Part shown: positions 7,744-15,794 of the stretch, one piece after another | Layout of the letters: each line of letters opens with the position of its first letter | Numbering within the stretch: position 1 is the stretch's first letter | DNA from: a virus | Length of the DNA stretch: 49,339 nucleotides | Direction: 5' to 3' (one strand) | IMG/VR virus record: IMGVR_UViG_3300050033_000169 | Span: 1 to 49,339 of that record | The notes under the pieces: model-generated | The model's input: the letters and a program-made list of their open reading frames with translations, nothing else | The model's database searches: none | Told to the model about the DNA's origin: nothing | Program-made: the position numbers and the translations under genes

Positions 7744-9884
7744 TGCGGCTTCAGGAGATCGCCCACGCTCTTCTTGTTGGCTGTGACACCAGCAGCAGCA
7801 AGCGCGGCAATACGCGGGTCTATCTGGATTCCCTGCTTCTTGGCCGCATCGAGAATGGGTTGAAGGTTAGCCCCCCGCATTTCCGGTGGAACCTGCGCGA
7901 TTTGCTCCGCAGTAGGCTTGCTCAGAAACTCAATCACTTTCGGGCTTCTCAACAGGGCAGCATACCCCTGCTTGCCCACTTCGTAAGTTGATCTTGCCGC
8001 TACATCCATTCCCACGTTACCCCAGTTCCCTTCCATAGCGTTACGGATGGCATCGAAGACGAAAACCGACGTGAGCAGCGGAGAGTACCCGGTACGAGCT
8101 TTCTTTTCTTTTGCAGCGATAGCTTCCTTGTTGGCTTGAGTGAGTTCTTCCGCGCCTACGGTGGTAGGTTTCCCTGATTCGGAGGTCGCTCTCTCCAATG
8201 GGCTTCCAGACGTGAGAATGCGCTGGTGAGGCTTAGGCGCTGGCCCCGCTTGCGGCGGCTTATATTCAGGCGCCCTTTCAGTGAAAGGCTTAACCTCTCC
8301 CAACTTCGGCGGCTTTGGTGACGGAACTTCAATGGTCCCATATTTAGTAAACTGCGCCTTCGATCCGTGCGCAGTGTTAAGGTCTTTTTCGATGCGATCA
8401 GCCAACCGCACTCCGTCAGGACCAAAAGCGCGGAGACGGGCAAGGAAGCTCTGCTGGCCGCGCATGTTTCCAAGAAGACCGTGAGTTTCGGGATCGGCGA
8501 GGATACTACGCAGTGGGGATGAACGGTCGCGGAAAGACTCAGCCCAAGAGCGCCATGCAGAGCGGGCCGCTCCCGCCTCTTCTGTCAGCCCGTGATCCTT
8601 GGCAATGCGGTCCATCTCGTCAACAATGCCGGGCACGCCTGTTTCCTTGTCTCCCTCCAGCATAACTTCGTACAAATGGTATGTTCCGCCAGATAGACCC
8701 CCTTTTCGCATCGCTGCCCCAATGCGAGAACGAGCGTCATCCAATTCATCGTATGTCAAAGCCCCGCTTTTATTCTTTACCAACTTCTCGAACTTCTCAA
8801 ACAAAGGAGGCTTTGACTCCAAGGCGCTCGTGTTTTCATGGGCGCGATAGACAATCTCCGCCGTGCTTTCAGGATCAGCCTCATACGATGCCAGCTTCGG
8901 CTTGAGTGTCTTGTAGAGATTATCCGCATCGGTGTGTACGCGATCTTCGACTTTCTTTAAATCGACCTTCGCGGAACGCTCGCCCTCGTTTAGCGATGAT
9001 TGCAGTTTTCCATGCTGTTCGGTTGCAGCCTTGTGCTCTTGAGTCAATCGCTGGTTCTCGGCCTCTGTTTTTTCTGTGGCTGTTTTGTGCTCTGCTTGCT
9101 TGCGGAAATACTCTCCTTGAGCAGCCTTATGCTCGGCTTCGGCTTTGGCTCGGGCGCCTTGAGCGCTGCTCTCGTGCCCTTCGGCGGCAACCTTCTCTTG
9201 ATTGCGCTGCCTTGCGGCTTCCATTGCGTCCTTGGTCCCAATTTCCTTGGCTTTTTCGCCCACTAATTCCCTGTTTTCCTGTGTTTTTTCTACAAGGCCT
9301 TTAGCGGTTTCCTTGCCTGTATTCGTGAGGGAACGCGCCACATTGCCGGGAGTCTTAGTTATCGTGTCAGCAATGGGTTTGACAACAGGACGCATACCCT
9401 CCGCAACCATCGGGGCGGTTTGGATTGCCGTCCCAAGAGCCGTTCCTACTTCCGCCGGGTTGATGCCTTCATTCGGCCCCAACTGCTCCACGCCGCGCTT
9501 AATGCCCGCACCAACGAACGGTAGAGCATAGGCTCCATGTTCGGCAACTTTGGCGGGGTTTCCTTCACTCGCAGCAGTGATTCCTTGGCCTAGTTCGCCA
9601 GCTATCCGCTTGCCGCCTTGGTATGCGCCTTCCGCCAACTGCACCGCAGGACCGCCTGCCGCCTTCAGCGCCGATGCGATGGGATGCTGCTTGAGTTCCT
9701 GTTTCTGCGCTTCTCCCTCTTCTTTACCGACGCCGAAAGTATGCCCGAGGGACTGCCAGAAACCCTCTTTTGGAGCGGCGGGAGGTTCGCTAATCTGTTG
9801 AGCTTTGGAGAAGTCTAGGTTTACTGTACCGGCATCGTTGATGGGTACGGCCTTGGAAAAATCGAGTTTTACCGGCTCTGGCAT
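7740..9884 (-). CDS. Internal virion / ejection-type protein
   Basis: The 714-residue protein is rich in Ala, Glu, Lys and Gln. Residues about 200-310 form a long charged coiled coil (AEAEHKAAQGEYFRKQAEHK and neighbours). There is a Gly/Ala-rich segment near 90-140 and a hydrophobic stretch near 585-600 (SPLLTSVFVFDAIRNA). Size, composition and place among tail genes fit the internal proteins that podoviruses eject into the host envelope to extend the channel. No transglycosylase or peptidase motif is visible. The ATG overlaps the TAA of the preceding gene (TAATG), so the two are coupled. Confidence 0.6.
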   Translation of the reverse strand: MPEPVKLDFSKAVPINDAGTVNLDFSKAQQISEPPAAPKEGFWQSLGHTFGVGKEEGEAQKQELKQHPIASALKAAGGPAVQLAEGAYQGGKRIAGELGQGITAASEGNPAKVAEHGAYALPFVGAGIKRGVEQLGPNEGINPAEVGTALGTAIQTAPMVAEGMRPVVKPIADTITKTPGNVARSLTNTGKETAKGLVEKTQENRELVGEKAKEIGTKDAMEAARQRNQEKVAAEGHESSAQGARAKAEAEHKAAQGEYFRKQAEHKTATEKTEAENQRLTQEHKAATEQHGKLQSSLNEGERSAKVDLKKVEDRVHTDADNLYKTLKPKLASYEADPESTAEIVYRAHENTSALESKPPLFEKFEKLVKNKSGALTYDELDDARSRIGAAMRKGGLSGGTYHLYEVMLEGDKETGVPGIVDEMDRIAKDHGLTEEAGAARSAWRSWAESFRDRSSPLRSILADPETHGLLGNMRGQQSFLARLRAFGPDGVRLADRIEKDLNTAHGSKAQFTKYGTIEVPSPKPPKLGEVKPFTERAPEYKPPQAGPAPKPHQRILTSGSPLERATSESGKPTTVGAEELTQANKEAIAAKEKKARTGYSPLLTSVFVFDAIRNAMEGNWGNVGMDVAARSTYEVGKQGYAALLRSPKVIEFLSKPTAEQIAQVPPEMRGANLQPILDAAKKQGIQIDPRIAALAAAGVTANKKSVGDLLKPQ

Positions 9885-11293
9885 TATTGCACTACCCCTA
9901 GATCGACCTTCCCATCGCTCCAGTGCATTTTCCCGTCATTACCAGGAACCTTCATAGTTGCCCCGCTAGGCTTCGCCCCTACTTTCGGAATGCTACCGGC
10001 AACTGGATTCGCTCCGGTCGCACCTGATAACGATGCCTTTTTCGCCGCTATCGCTTGTCTTGCAGCATCGGCTATTTGTAGCCTCTGCTTATCGCTGAAC
10101 CATGTTCCGGTAGTAGCATGATGCGCCTTTGCCTGCCAACTATCGAGCCAGCTTTGCGAACCTTGCAGGATGTCCTGCTGCACCTTCGTCATCCTGAATC
10201 CAGTTGAAGGCTGAGTCGCAGTAAAAAACTCGTGTTGAAGGGAAAGATCACCAGGGCCGTCGTAAACCTTGCCCTCCAGATAAGTGTCGATGTTCATGCT
10301 GGCAGCTTCAAGAGGAGCTATCTGCTTGGCGAAGTATCCAGATTTATGCATCCCTCCCGGAGCATCCCGCATCTCCCCAGTCTTGGAATTCATTAACTGA
10401 CTCTGACCTTTATCCCCTTCGACAACCTCCCATGTCCCCTTATCCTGCTCGCGCGCATTCAACGACCGTTTAAACCTGCTCTCAATCTCGGCCTGCCTCT
10501 TGTCGGCTTCAACCTGCTTCTCTTTGGCTTTCTTGTCCGCCGTGTCAGTCTTGGCCTGCTCGCCTTTTTGGAAGTCATCCTGCATGGCTTTTAGTGCTGG
10601 TCCACCCTCCCCAGATTGAATCTGAGCGTTTGTGAACGTCCTCCCGTGCTCATCCGTTCCGCCAACCAATACGCCGCCCTGAATATCCAACTTGGAGTTT
10701 TTCGGGAGCACGTTGCCCATTGCTCCCATCGCTCGCTCTATCGCTTCATTCTTGATCGCACTAACCTGATCTTGAGGCATTCCAGATGCCAGCAGTTGCG
10801 CACCACCGGCATCTATCTTCTTCCGCTCGAAGGCCAATTTCTGATCGTCGGTTTGCTGGGCAGCATTCAGCTTCCCTTGCTCATCTGCCGCAACCGTCCC
10901 GCCCTTCGGAGTTGCATTCGTCAATGGCGCGGTCTGGTATGTTGCCCCGTCAGGATGGGTCATTTTGTGCAGCTTCGATACCAGCGTGCCCATCTGTGAG
11001 GGATGGGAATAAAGCTGCGTGATTGCGTCCACGTACTGCTTTTGTTGATCAGGATTCAGCGTGCCGTACTTGCGGCCCATCTCCAACTGCGATTCGAGTT
11101 GCTGCGCCTTGGCTTCAGTTGCCTGCTCGCCCTGCCTCTGCGCCTGCTGACGCTTATCCTCGTCGATCTGCGGAGCTTCCCCAGACACGACTTCTGCCGT
11201 GCGCTTGGCGACAGGCTCCAGCACCGCGCCTACAGCCTTAGCGCCAGTGGCAAGCCCTGAACCGGCTTCTTTGAGAATGTCCGCGAAACTCAT
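9884..11293 (-). CDS. Internal virion-type protein, Gln/Lys-rich coiled coil
   Basis: The 469-residue protein has a strong AGGAAAGGAAC site before the ATG. Its N-terminus has a small Gly/Ala helix (SGLATGAKAVGAVLEPVAKR). Long amphipathic, Gln/Lys-rich helices follow at about 45-100 and 235-285, and an Ala/Gly/Pro tail ends in VDLGVVQ. No enzyme motif is seen. Its coupling to the 714-residue protein suggests that the two are partners in the ejected core. It could also be a tail-associated scaffold-like protein. Confidence 0.55.
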   Translation of the reverse strand: MSFADILKEAGSGLATGAKAVGAVLEPVAKRTAEVVSGEAPQIDEDKRQQAQRQGEQATEAKAQQLESQLEMGRKYGTLNPDQQKQYVDAITQLYSHPSQMGTLVSKLHKMTHPDGATYQTAPLTNATPKGGTVAADEQGKLNAAQQTDDQKLAFERKKIDAGGAQLLASGMPQDQVSAIKNEAIERAMGAMGNVLPKNSKLDIQGGVLVGGTDEHGRTFTNAQIQSGEGGPALKAMQDDFQKGEQAKTDTADKKAKEKQVEADKRQAEIESRFKRSLNAREQDKGTWEVVEGDKGQSQLMNSKTGEMRDAPGGMHKSGYFAKQIAPLEAASMNIDTYLEGKVYDGPGDLSLQHEFFTATQPSTGFRMTKVQQDILQGSQSWLDSWQAKAHHATTGTWFSDKQRLQIADAARQAIAAKKASLSGATGANPVAGSIPKVGAKPSGATMKVPGNDGKMHWSDGKVDLGVVQ

Positions 11294-11317
11294 TCAGTTC
11301 CTTTCCTGCTAAAGTAC

Positions 11318-11614
11318 TTAATTGACAATGAAGTAAGACACACAAAGCGGATTTGTGACTATAGCCACATTGTTTGCAATTGTGAAGCTAGTGCCTGCCG
11401 TACGCGCCGAAATAGTCAGTCCGCCCACGAGCGTTGCCACTGTTGAGTTGCAAGTCACGCCGAGTTTGGTTCCTAGAGTGCCATCCGTCATCGCGAATAT
11501 CTGGCTGTTGGCCGTGACTGCCGTAGTGTTGACCACGATTGAGCTAGATACCGCATTTGTAGGTAGAGCTACGCTGCCCGTCACCCGAAATTCAAACCCT
11601 AAAATCGCGCTCAA
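11318..11614 (-). CDS. Small beta-rich tail-fibre C-terminal-type domain
   Basis: The 98-residue frame begins at a TTG (11614) because no ATG is available after the in-frame stop near 11633, and the ribosome site is weak. The content (GSVALPTNAVSSSIVVNTTA, TISARTAGTSFTIANNVAIV) matches the stand-alone or C-terminal beta domain seen at the ends of tail-fibre proteins, with the GTSFTI-type motif. It lies 55 bases after the stop of the spike at 11670, so it may be a spike-associated cap, or a domain separated from it by a frameshift. Confidence 0.55.
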   Translation of the reverse strand: MSAILGFEFRVTGSVALPTNAVSSSIVVNTTAVTANSQIFAMTDGTLGTKLGVTCNSTVATLVGGLTISARTAGTSFTIANNVAIVTNPLCVSYFIVN

Positions 11615-11669
11615 AAACCTAACCGTTTACCTATGCGCGCAGGCACCGCATTGTCATCAACTGGGTTGC

Positions 11670-13655
11670 CTAGTAGCTCGGATACCACTTCGCTGCTGTT
11701 GGATCGTAGGTCATAATCAGTTGTTTTCCAACGATTCCAAGGGATGTAATCGCTATGTTTCCTGCGGTTGTTGTTGTGAAAGCCGCGTCTGGAATCAGGA
11801 ACAACTGGCAAGTAGTCGAATCTACCATGCCAATAAAAGAGTCAGGTATACAAAACGTGGGGACCGTAATCGTATTGATCGCCGTCGTTCCACCCACATG
11901 AAAAACCTGAGTTTGTGGGGTAATTGTTGAAGCTGCTGTTATTACAGATTGGGTTGAAAGATTTGCTGGACCGCCAGCGATGGACGCTGCTGATGTGAGC
12001 AAGCTGTACCCGGAGATGTTATTGCCCCCGCCGTCGATGAACGGGGAGCTAAGCACCACAGCATTTGCCGCTGTTCCCATTTTTATAAAGCTATTAGCCA
12101 AATGGAGAAGACAAAAACTGTTGTCAGTCACTATCCCGTAGGTCCCGGTGTTTAAGTCTTGCATGAAAAGGTTGTCAAAAAACGCTTGATCCTTGTTCCT
12201 GAATTGGGCATATCCGATAGCAGCAGCCCAAGGAAATGCATCATTAGTTGAGTAGAACATACCCGATGCATCGACTGTAAACATATCCCGTGTTGTAGAA
12301 ACTGCGAACCCATAAGAGTTCGAGTTGCTGAACATAGTCCCTGCGTTAAGCGTGAGACATGACAGTCCGCATAGTACGTTGTAACCGTTTGTGAAGGTGA
12401 GAGGGGCCTGTATAGCCATGTTTACCAACAGTTGTGTATTCCCGAATCCTTCTAGACCAACTTTGTCCATGAACCCGTTGGAAAGATTTGGGCTCGTACC
12501 CCCGATGCTTACCCCGGTAAAATTTGCTGTCTCGCCGCCCCATCCCAAAAGGGCAACATCGTTAAAGAAGAAGTTCGTTCCAACCGATATAGACGGAACC
12601 AAAATTGCTGCTTTGCCGTTGAAACTGCTGTCAAGCGTTCCATTTCCAGCGCCAAAAATGGCGAGATGGTTGAGCGAAATAGTTGGCACAGAAAAGAAAC
12701 ACCCATTTTGTGCGGTGTTTGGTCCGGTGCAGTTAGTTCCGAGCATTGCGGGAGTGGGAACTATAAATGTTGATTGGGAACCAGACCCACTAATCTCATA
12801 GCCTTTTCTGAGTGCCAGATTCGTGTTAACTTCTGCGCATCCAGTCGTCGTCGAGTAGGTATAGAATTCGGGTTGCTCAACAAGCATGTAACCAGCCGGG
12901 AGCACTAACGGCTGGCAGTTGGACTGTGCTGCGGTCCATGCGGCGAATAGCGAGTCATTTGCAGTGGTCTGCGTCACGTTGTAAGCAGCACTGTCAAGAT
13001 GACCCCATACAAGTCGTGCCTGTCCGGTGTAAGTTCCATTCGCAGAACCCGGAGATACTGTAATAGACTGCGCATTGTTCACTATAGTGATCGTGCTTCG
13101 GGCAACAACAACGCCAGAATCTGCCATCGTAATATCTTGCGTCATGCTCGTAACGAAGGCGATTTTTCCCACGTCCGTAGCAGTGAAATTGCAATCGCTG
13201 GCGGGACATGTGATAGTGGAAGATGTAACAACCGTGCTAGCATCTCCCACGGTCTGGCCATCGGCTTTGACACCATAGCCAACAGCATAAATACTATTAT
13301 CTAATGCAGCGGGTACCACAGTGCCAGCCGCGACGGTGCCTGGTACATTCAGGTTATTGCCGGTTGCATCTGTGGTGATGTTCGTCGGACCTACTGTAGT
13401 CGATGTGCCTGCCCCGTAGCCCGGAATGGCGTAAGGACCGCCGCTGCTGACTGTGCCGGAGCCACCACTTCCGCCGACCAGCGTCGGCACACCGTTGAAG
13501 CAGACGTAATACGCGCCCGTCGAGATGAGCACCCATGACCCACTGTTTCCGCACGTCGCAGGAAGTGTCCTGACGTAGGACGGAGCGGGAATGTTGATCT
13601 GCGCATAGGATGCAGGAGCCAACGCGAGAATGAACAGCCAAAGCCACTTACGCAT
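11670..13655 (-). CDS. Exported spike/fibre protein with Sec signal peptide
   Basis: The ATG at 13655 is chosen because AAAGGAG lies six bases upstream; a longer frame starts 39 bases earlier without support. Residues 1-18 (MRKWLWLFILALAPASYA) are a textbook Sec signal peptide with an S-Y-A cleavage site before QINIP. The 661-residue protein then has a small N-terminal domain (ATCGNSGSWVLISTGAYYVC, a motif common to phage tail proteins of this kind), Gly/Ser-rich linkers and a beta-helix-like middle (SFNGKAAILVPSISVGTNFF, FMDKVGLEGFGN). It is probably a receptor-binding or depolymerase spike. An exported precursor is unusual for a virion protein. Confidence 0.72.
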   Translation of the reverse strand: MRKWLWLFILALAPASYAQINIPAPSYVRTLPATCGNSGSWVLISTGAYYVCFNGVPTLVGGSGGSGTVSSGGPYAIPGYGAGTSTTVGPTNITTDATGNNLNVPGTVAAGTVVPAALDNSIYAVGYGVKADGQTVGDASTVVTSSTITCPASDCNFTATDVGKIAFVTSMTQDITMADSGVVVARSTITIVNNAQSITVSPGSANGTYTGQARLVWGHLDSAAYNVTQTTANDSLFAAWTAAQSNCQPLVLPAGYMLVEQPEFYTYSTTTGCAEVNTNLALRKGYEISGSGSQSTFIVPTPAMLGTNCTGPNTAQNGCFFSVPTISLNHLAIFGAGNGTLDSSFNGKAAILVPSISVGTNFFFNDVALLGWGGETANFTGVSIGGTSPNLSNGFMDKVGLEGFGNTQLLVNMAIQAPLTFTNGYNVLCGLSCLTLNAGTMFSNSNSYGFAVSTTRDMFTVDASGMFYSTNDAFPWAAAIGYAQFRNKDQAFFDNLFMQDLNTGTYGIVTDNSFCLLHLANSFIKMGTAANAVVLSSPFIDGGGNNISGYSLLTSAASIAGGPANLSTQSVITAASTITPQTQVFHVGGTTAINTITVPTFCIPDSFIGMVDSTTCQLFLIPDAAFTTTTAGNIAITSLGIVGKQLIMTYDPTAAKWYPSY

Positions 13656-13665
13656 AAATCTCCTT

Positions 13666-14058
13666 TTAGGGCAGGAACAGAATATCCACGACATCGCCTG
13701 GGGTTCCAGCGACGTACCATTCGGCTAAGTTAGTTGAGTAGTTGATGGGCGTGCTCATCGATCCCGATCCGCCTGGTTGTCCGCCGGGGAGCAGCATCCC
13801 ATTTCCCGCCGTTCCTAAATTCACCGCCGCCGGAGTGGTCACGCTGACATTCGGCCCACCATAGCGGATAGGATTGGCTGCATTGTTTTGGAACTGTAGC
13901 CACTGGACAATGCAATCGCCAACAGCCCACGGAGTGAATCCGCCTGCGGTATTCTGAGGCCCCGAGAGGGCTCCGGTGTTCGCTGGAATCCCTGCAATGA
14001 TGGGTGTAATCCCACTCGCGGGAATCGTTACCTGAAAATTCAACCTTGGAAGTGCCAT
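13666..14058 (-). CDS. Small virion-associated beta protein
   Basis: The 130-residue protein has AAGGAG upstream of the ATG. It is Gly/Pro/Asn-rich with alternating hydrophobics (LNFQVTIPASGITPIIAGIP, AEWYVAGTPGDVVDILFLP) and looks like a single beta sandwich. It sits between spike and tail genes with a 10-base gap, so a tail or decoration role is likely. No family is recognised. Confidence 0.6.
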   Translation of the reverse strand: MALPRLNFQVTIPASGITPIIAGIPANTGALSGPQNTAGGFTPWAVGDCIVQWLQFQNNAANPIRYGGPNVSVTTPAAVNLGTAGNGMLLPGGQPGGSGSMSTPINYSTNLAEWYVAGTPGDVVDILFLP

Positions 14059-14068
14059 TGTTTTCTCC

Positions 14069-14674
14069 TTAACTTATTCCCATCGCGTTGATTGATTCCA
14101 GCGCGCTGTCTTCCGGGGATGCCATGCTCAACAAGTCTTGCCCCGCCGCGGGAGCCGCCGCCGGTGCGCCGCCAGGGATGCCCATCGCAATCTCCGCCGC
14201 GCTTGACGCGATACCGTTCACGTCACCTACCTGCTGCTGACGGCGTTGCTCGGCCAACTGAGCCTCATTGCCGATATTCGAGCTTGCGGAATCCATAAGG
14301 CTACCACCATGGCTCAAGGATGACTCCGCAGTGCTCTTCTGAAGCCCTCCGACGAGGTTGATGATGTTTCCCCTGTTCGCGGCTGTTGCTGCCTCTGTAG
14401 AGGCTGCTGTGCCCCCGGAACGGGTACCGAAGTTGGCATCCTGAAGGCGCTGCTGCTCTACCTGCCCCTGACCGGCGCTGATCTCGGGAGCGAGAGCCTG
14501 AGAAATCTTGGTTGGATCACCGGAGAGGATGTCTTCGTTGAATCCGGCCCCGGCAGTCGTCAGTCCTTCCCCTACGCCGGTTTGGTAGTCCCCCAGAGCG
14601 CCAAACTTCTTCTGCTCGCCCTGAGTGGGGTCACCAGACGCCAAATCAAAAATGCCACCCACAAGACCGCCCAA
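14069..14674 (-). CDS. Hypothetical virion-associated Ala/Gly/Gln-rich protein
   Basis: The 201-residue protein starts with TTG, supported by GGAGG placed seven bases before it; no ATG is available. It begins with GGLVGGIFDL, has helical Ala/Gln-rich segments (VEQQRLQDANFGTRSGGTAA) and an Ala/Pro tail near 165-180. The composition resembles small ejection or internal proteins of podoviruses. The function is not established. Confidence 0.55.
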   Translation of the reverse strand: MGGLVGGIFDLASGDPTQGEQKKFGALGDYQTGVGEGLTTAGAGFNEDILSGDPTKISQALAPEISAGQGQVEQQRLQDANFGTRSGGTAASTEAATAANRGNIINLVGGLQKSTAESSLSHGGSLMDSASSNIGNEAQLAEQRRQQQVGDVNGIASSAAEIAMGIPGGAPAAAPAAGQDLLSMASPEDSALESINAMGIS

Positions 14675-14702
14675 GTTACACCTCCATCACAGGATACCCC
14701 TA

Positions 14703-15794
14703 TCAGACGAAAACGACCACAGGTAATCCAACCAAAAGAAACGCGGCATTTGCCGTCAGCTGGATACTGACCGTATTAAGAGCCGTCACATACCCGATCA
14801 GATTGGAGAATATACCCGCCTCTGTCGAGTTCACTACGCCCACTAAGACCGCGCTTCCCACCGTGGCGCCGGGCACCGTTCCCGATGCTGTATACGTGCC
14901 CGCTGAGCCTTGAGGACCAATAGCTATAATCCCCTTGACGTAGCCCCCACCGCCACCTGAGCCGTTCGCCGCCGTCGTGATCTGACCCTCTGCGTTTACG
15001 GTCAGGTTTGTGTTCGTGTAGCTCCCCGGCGTGACAGCGGTTGCGCCGATAGCCAAAGTCACTGAGCCACTTGAGCCACCGCCAGTGAGTCCCGTACCTG
15101 CCGCAACGTCTGTGATCGTTCCTCCGCCGCCAGCAGCAGGGGTAGCATCCGCCCAAAAGTCTGCTCCGTCGAAATAAACGATCCCGAAGCCGTTAGGTGG
15201 AATAGACTGAGCCCCAAAAACCGCCCCGGAATCGGAGATAATTGTTGCCGTGGCGGAGGAGTCATTGTCGATGATCGTGAACCATGGAGCGTTGACCGTA
15301 GCCGCATTGAAGACCACCACGGCGCTCGAATCGGTGCCAATAATGACCTTTTTCCCATTATCGGAGTTCTGCATCGCATACTCCGGGTTCCCAAGCTGGT
15401 CATTCACGAAGCCCAACACTGGGAAGTAGATAATGTTCCCTTCATTGGCATTGAACGTGGAGACCTTCGCTGTTCCTCCAGAGATGGACCCCGATGATGG
15501 TGAAACAATAGTCGATGCTGTTACTGCGGCGGTCGCTGCCTCCGCCGCCTGCGCCTTCACCTGAGCGGGAAGATTGGCGAAGGCCTGCTCATGGACCGTC
15601 AACCCATCGAAGGCAACCCTCATAGAATTGGCTACATCCCCCATCGTTGAGTTTTCATTGAGCGCAGGAACAGCCCGCATCGACGGGGGGTTGATGGCGG
15701 GGGACTGCTGACTCTTCGGTATTCCAGGCCAGTTCGAAGACTTGTTCGATGGCGATGTTGGCGGATTCTTCGGTGCTCCAGGCCAGGGGCTCAT
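14703..15794 (-). CDS. Tail-fibre-like or tail-associated beta protein
   Basis: The start is the ATG at 15794, which overlaps the preceding TGA (ATGA) after GAAGGTGGG. The 363-residue protein has a Pro/Ser-rich N-terminus, an Ala-rich helix near 85-105 (AQVKAQAAEAATAAVTAST), and several Gly/Ser/Thr beta domains joined by Gly-rich linkers (PAAGGGGTITDVAAGTGLTG; GSGGGGGYVKG). The motif ITDVAAGTGLTGGGSSGSVT is typical of phage tail-fibre repeats. It probably forms a fibre or a connector to the nozzle encoded just upstream. Confidence 0.6.
   Translation of the reverse strand: MSPWPGAPKNPPTSPSNKSSNWPGIPKSQQSPAINPPSMRAVPALNENSTMGDVANSMRVAFDGLTVHEQAFANLPAQVKAQAAEAATAAVTASTIVSPSSGSISGGTAKVSTFNANEGNIIYFPVLGFVNDQLGNPEYAMQNSDNGKKVIIGTDSSAVVVFNAATVNAPWFTIIDNDSSATATIISDSGAVFGAQSIPPNGFGIVYFDGADFWADATPAAGGGGTITDVAAGTGLTGGGSSGSVTLAIGATAVTPGSYTNTNLTVNAEGQITTAANGSGGGGGYVKGIIAIGPQGSAGTYTASGTVPGATVGSAVLVGVVNSTEAGIFSNLIGYVTALNTVSIQLTANAAFLLVGLPVVVFV

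Noticed and set aside
6850-11260. Plus-strand frames opposite the internal virion and Cas4-like genes
   Set aside because: They mirror the minus-strand genes, lack ribosome sites and have Leu/Arg/Pro-biased shadow composition.
11355-11930. A 191-codon plus-strand frame across the spike end
   Set aside because: It is antisense to the spike and fibre-domain genes, and its second half is Arg/Cys/His-rich like a shadow frame.
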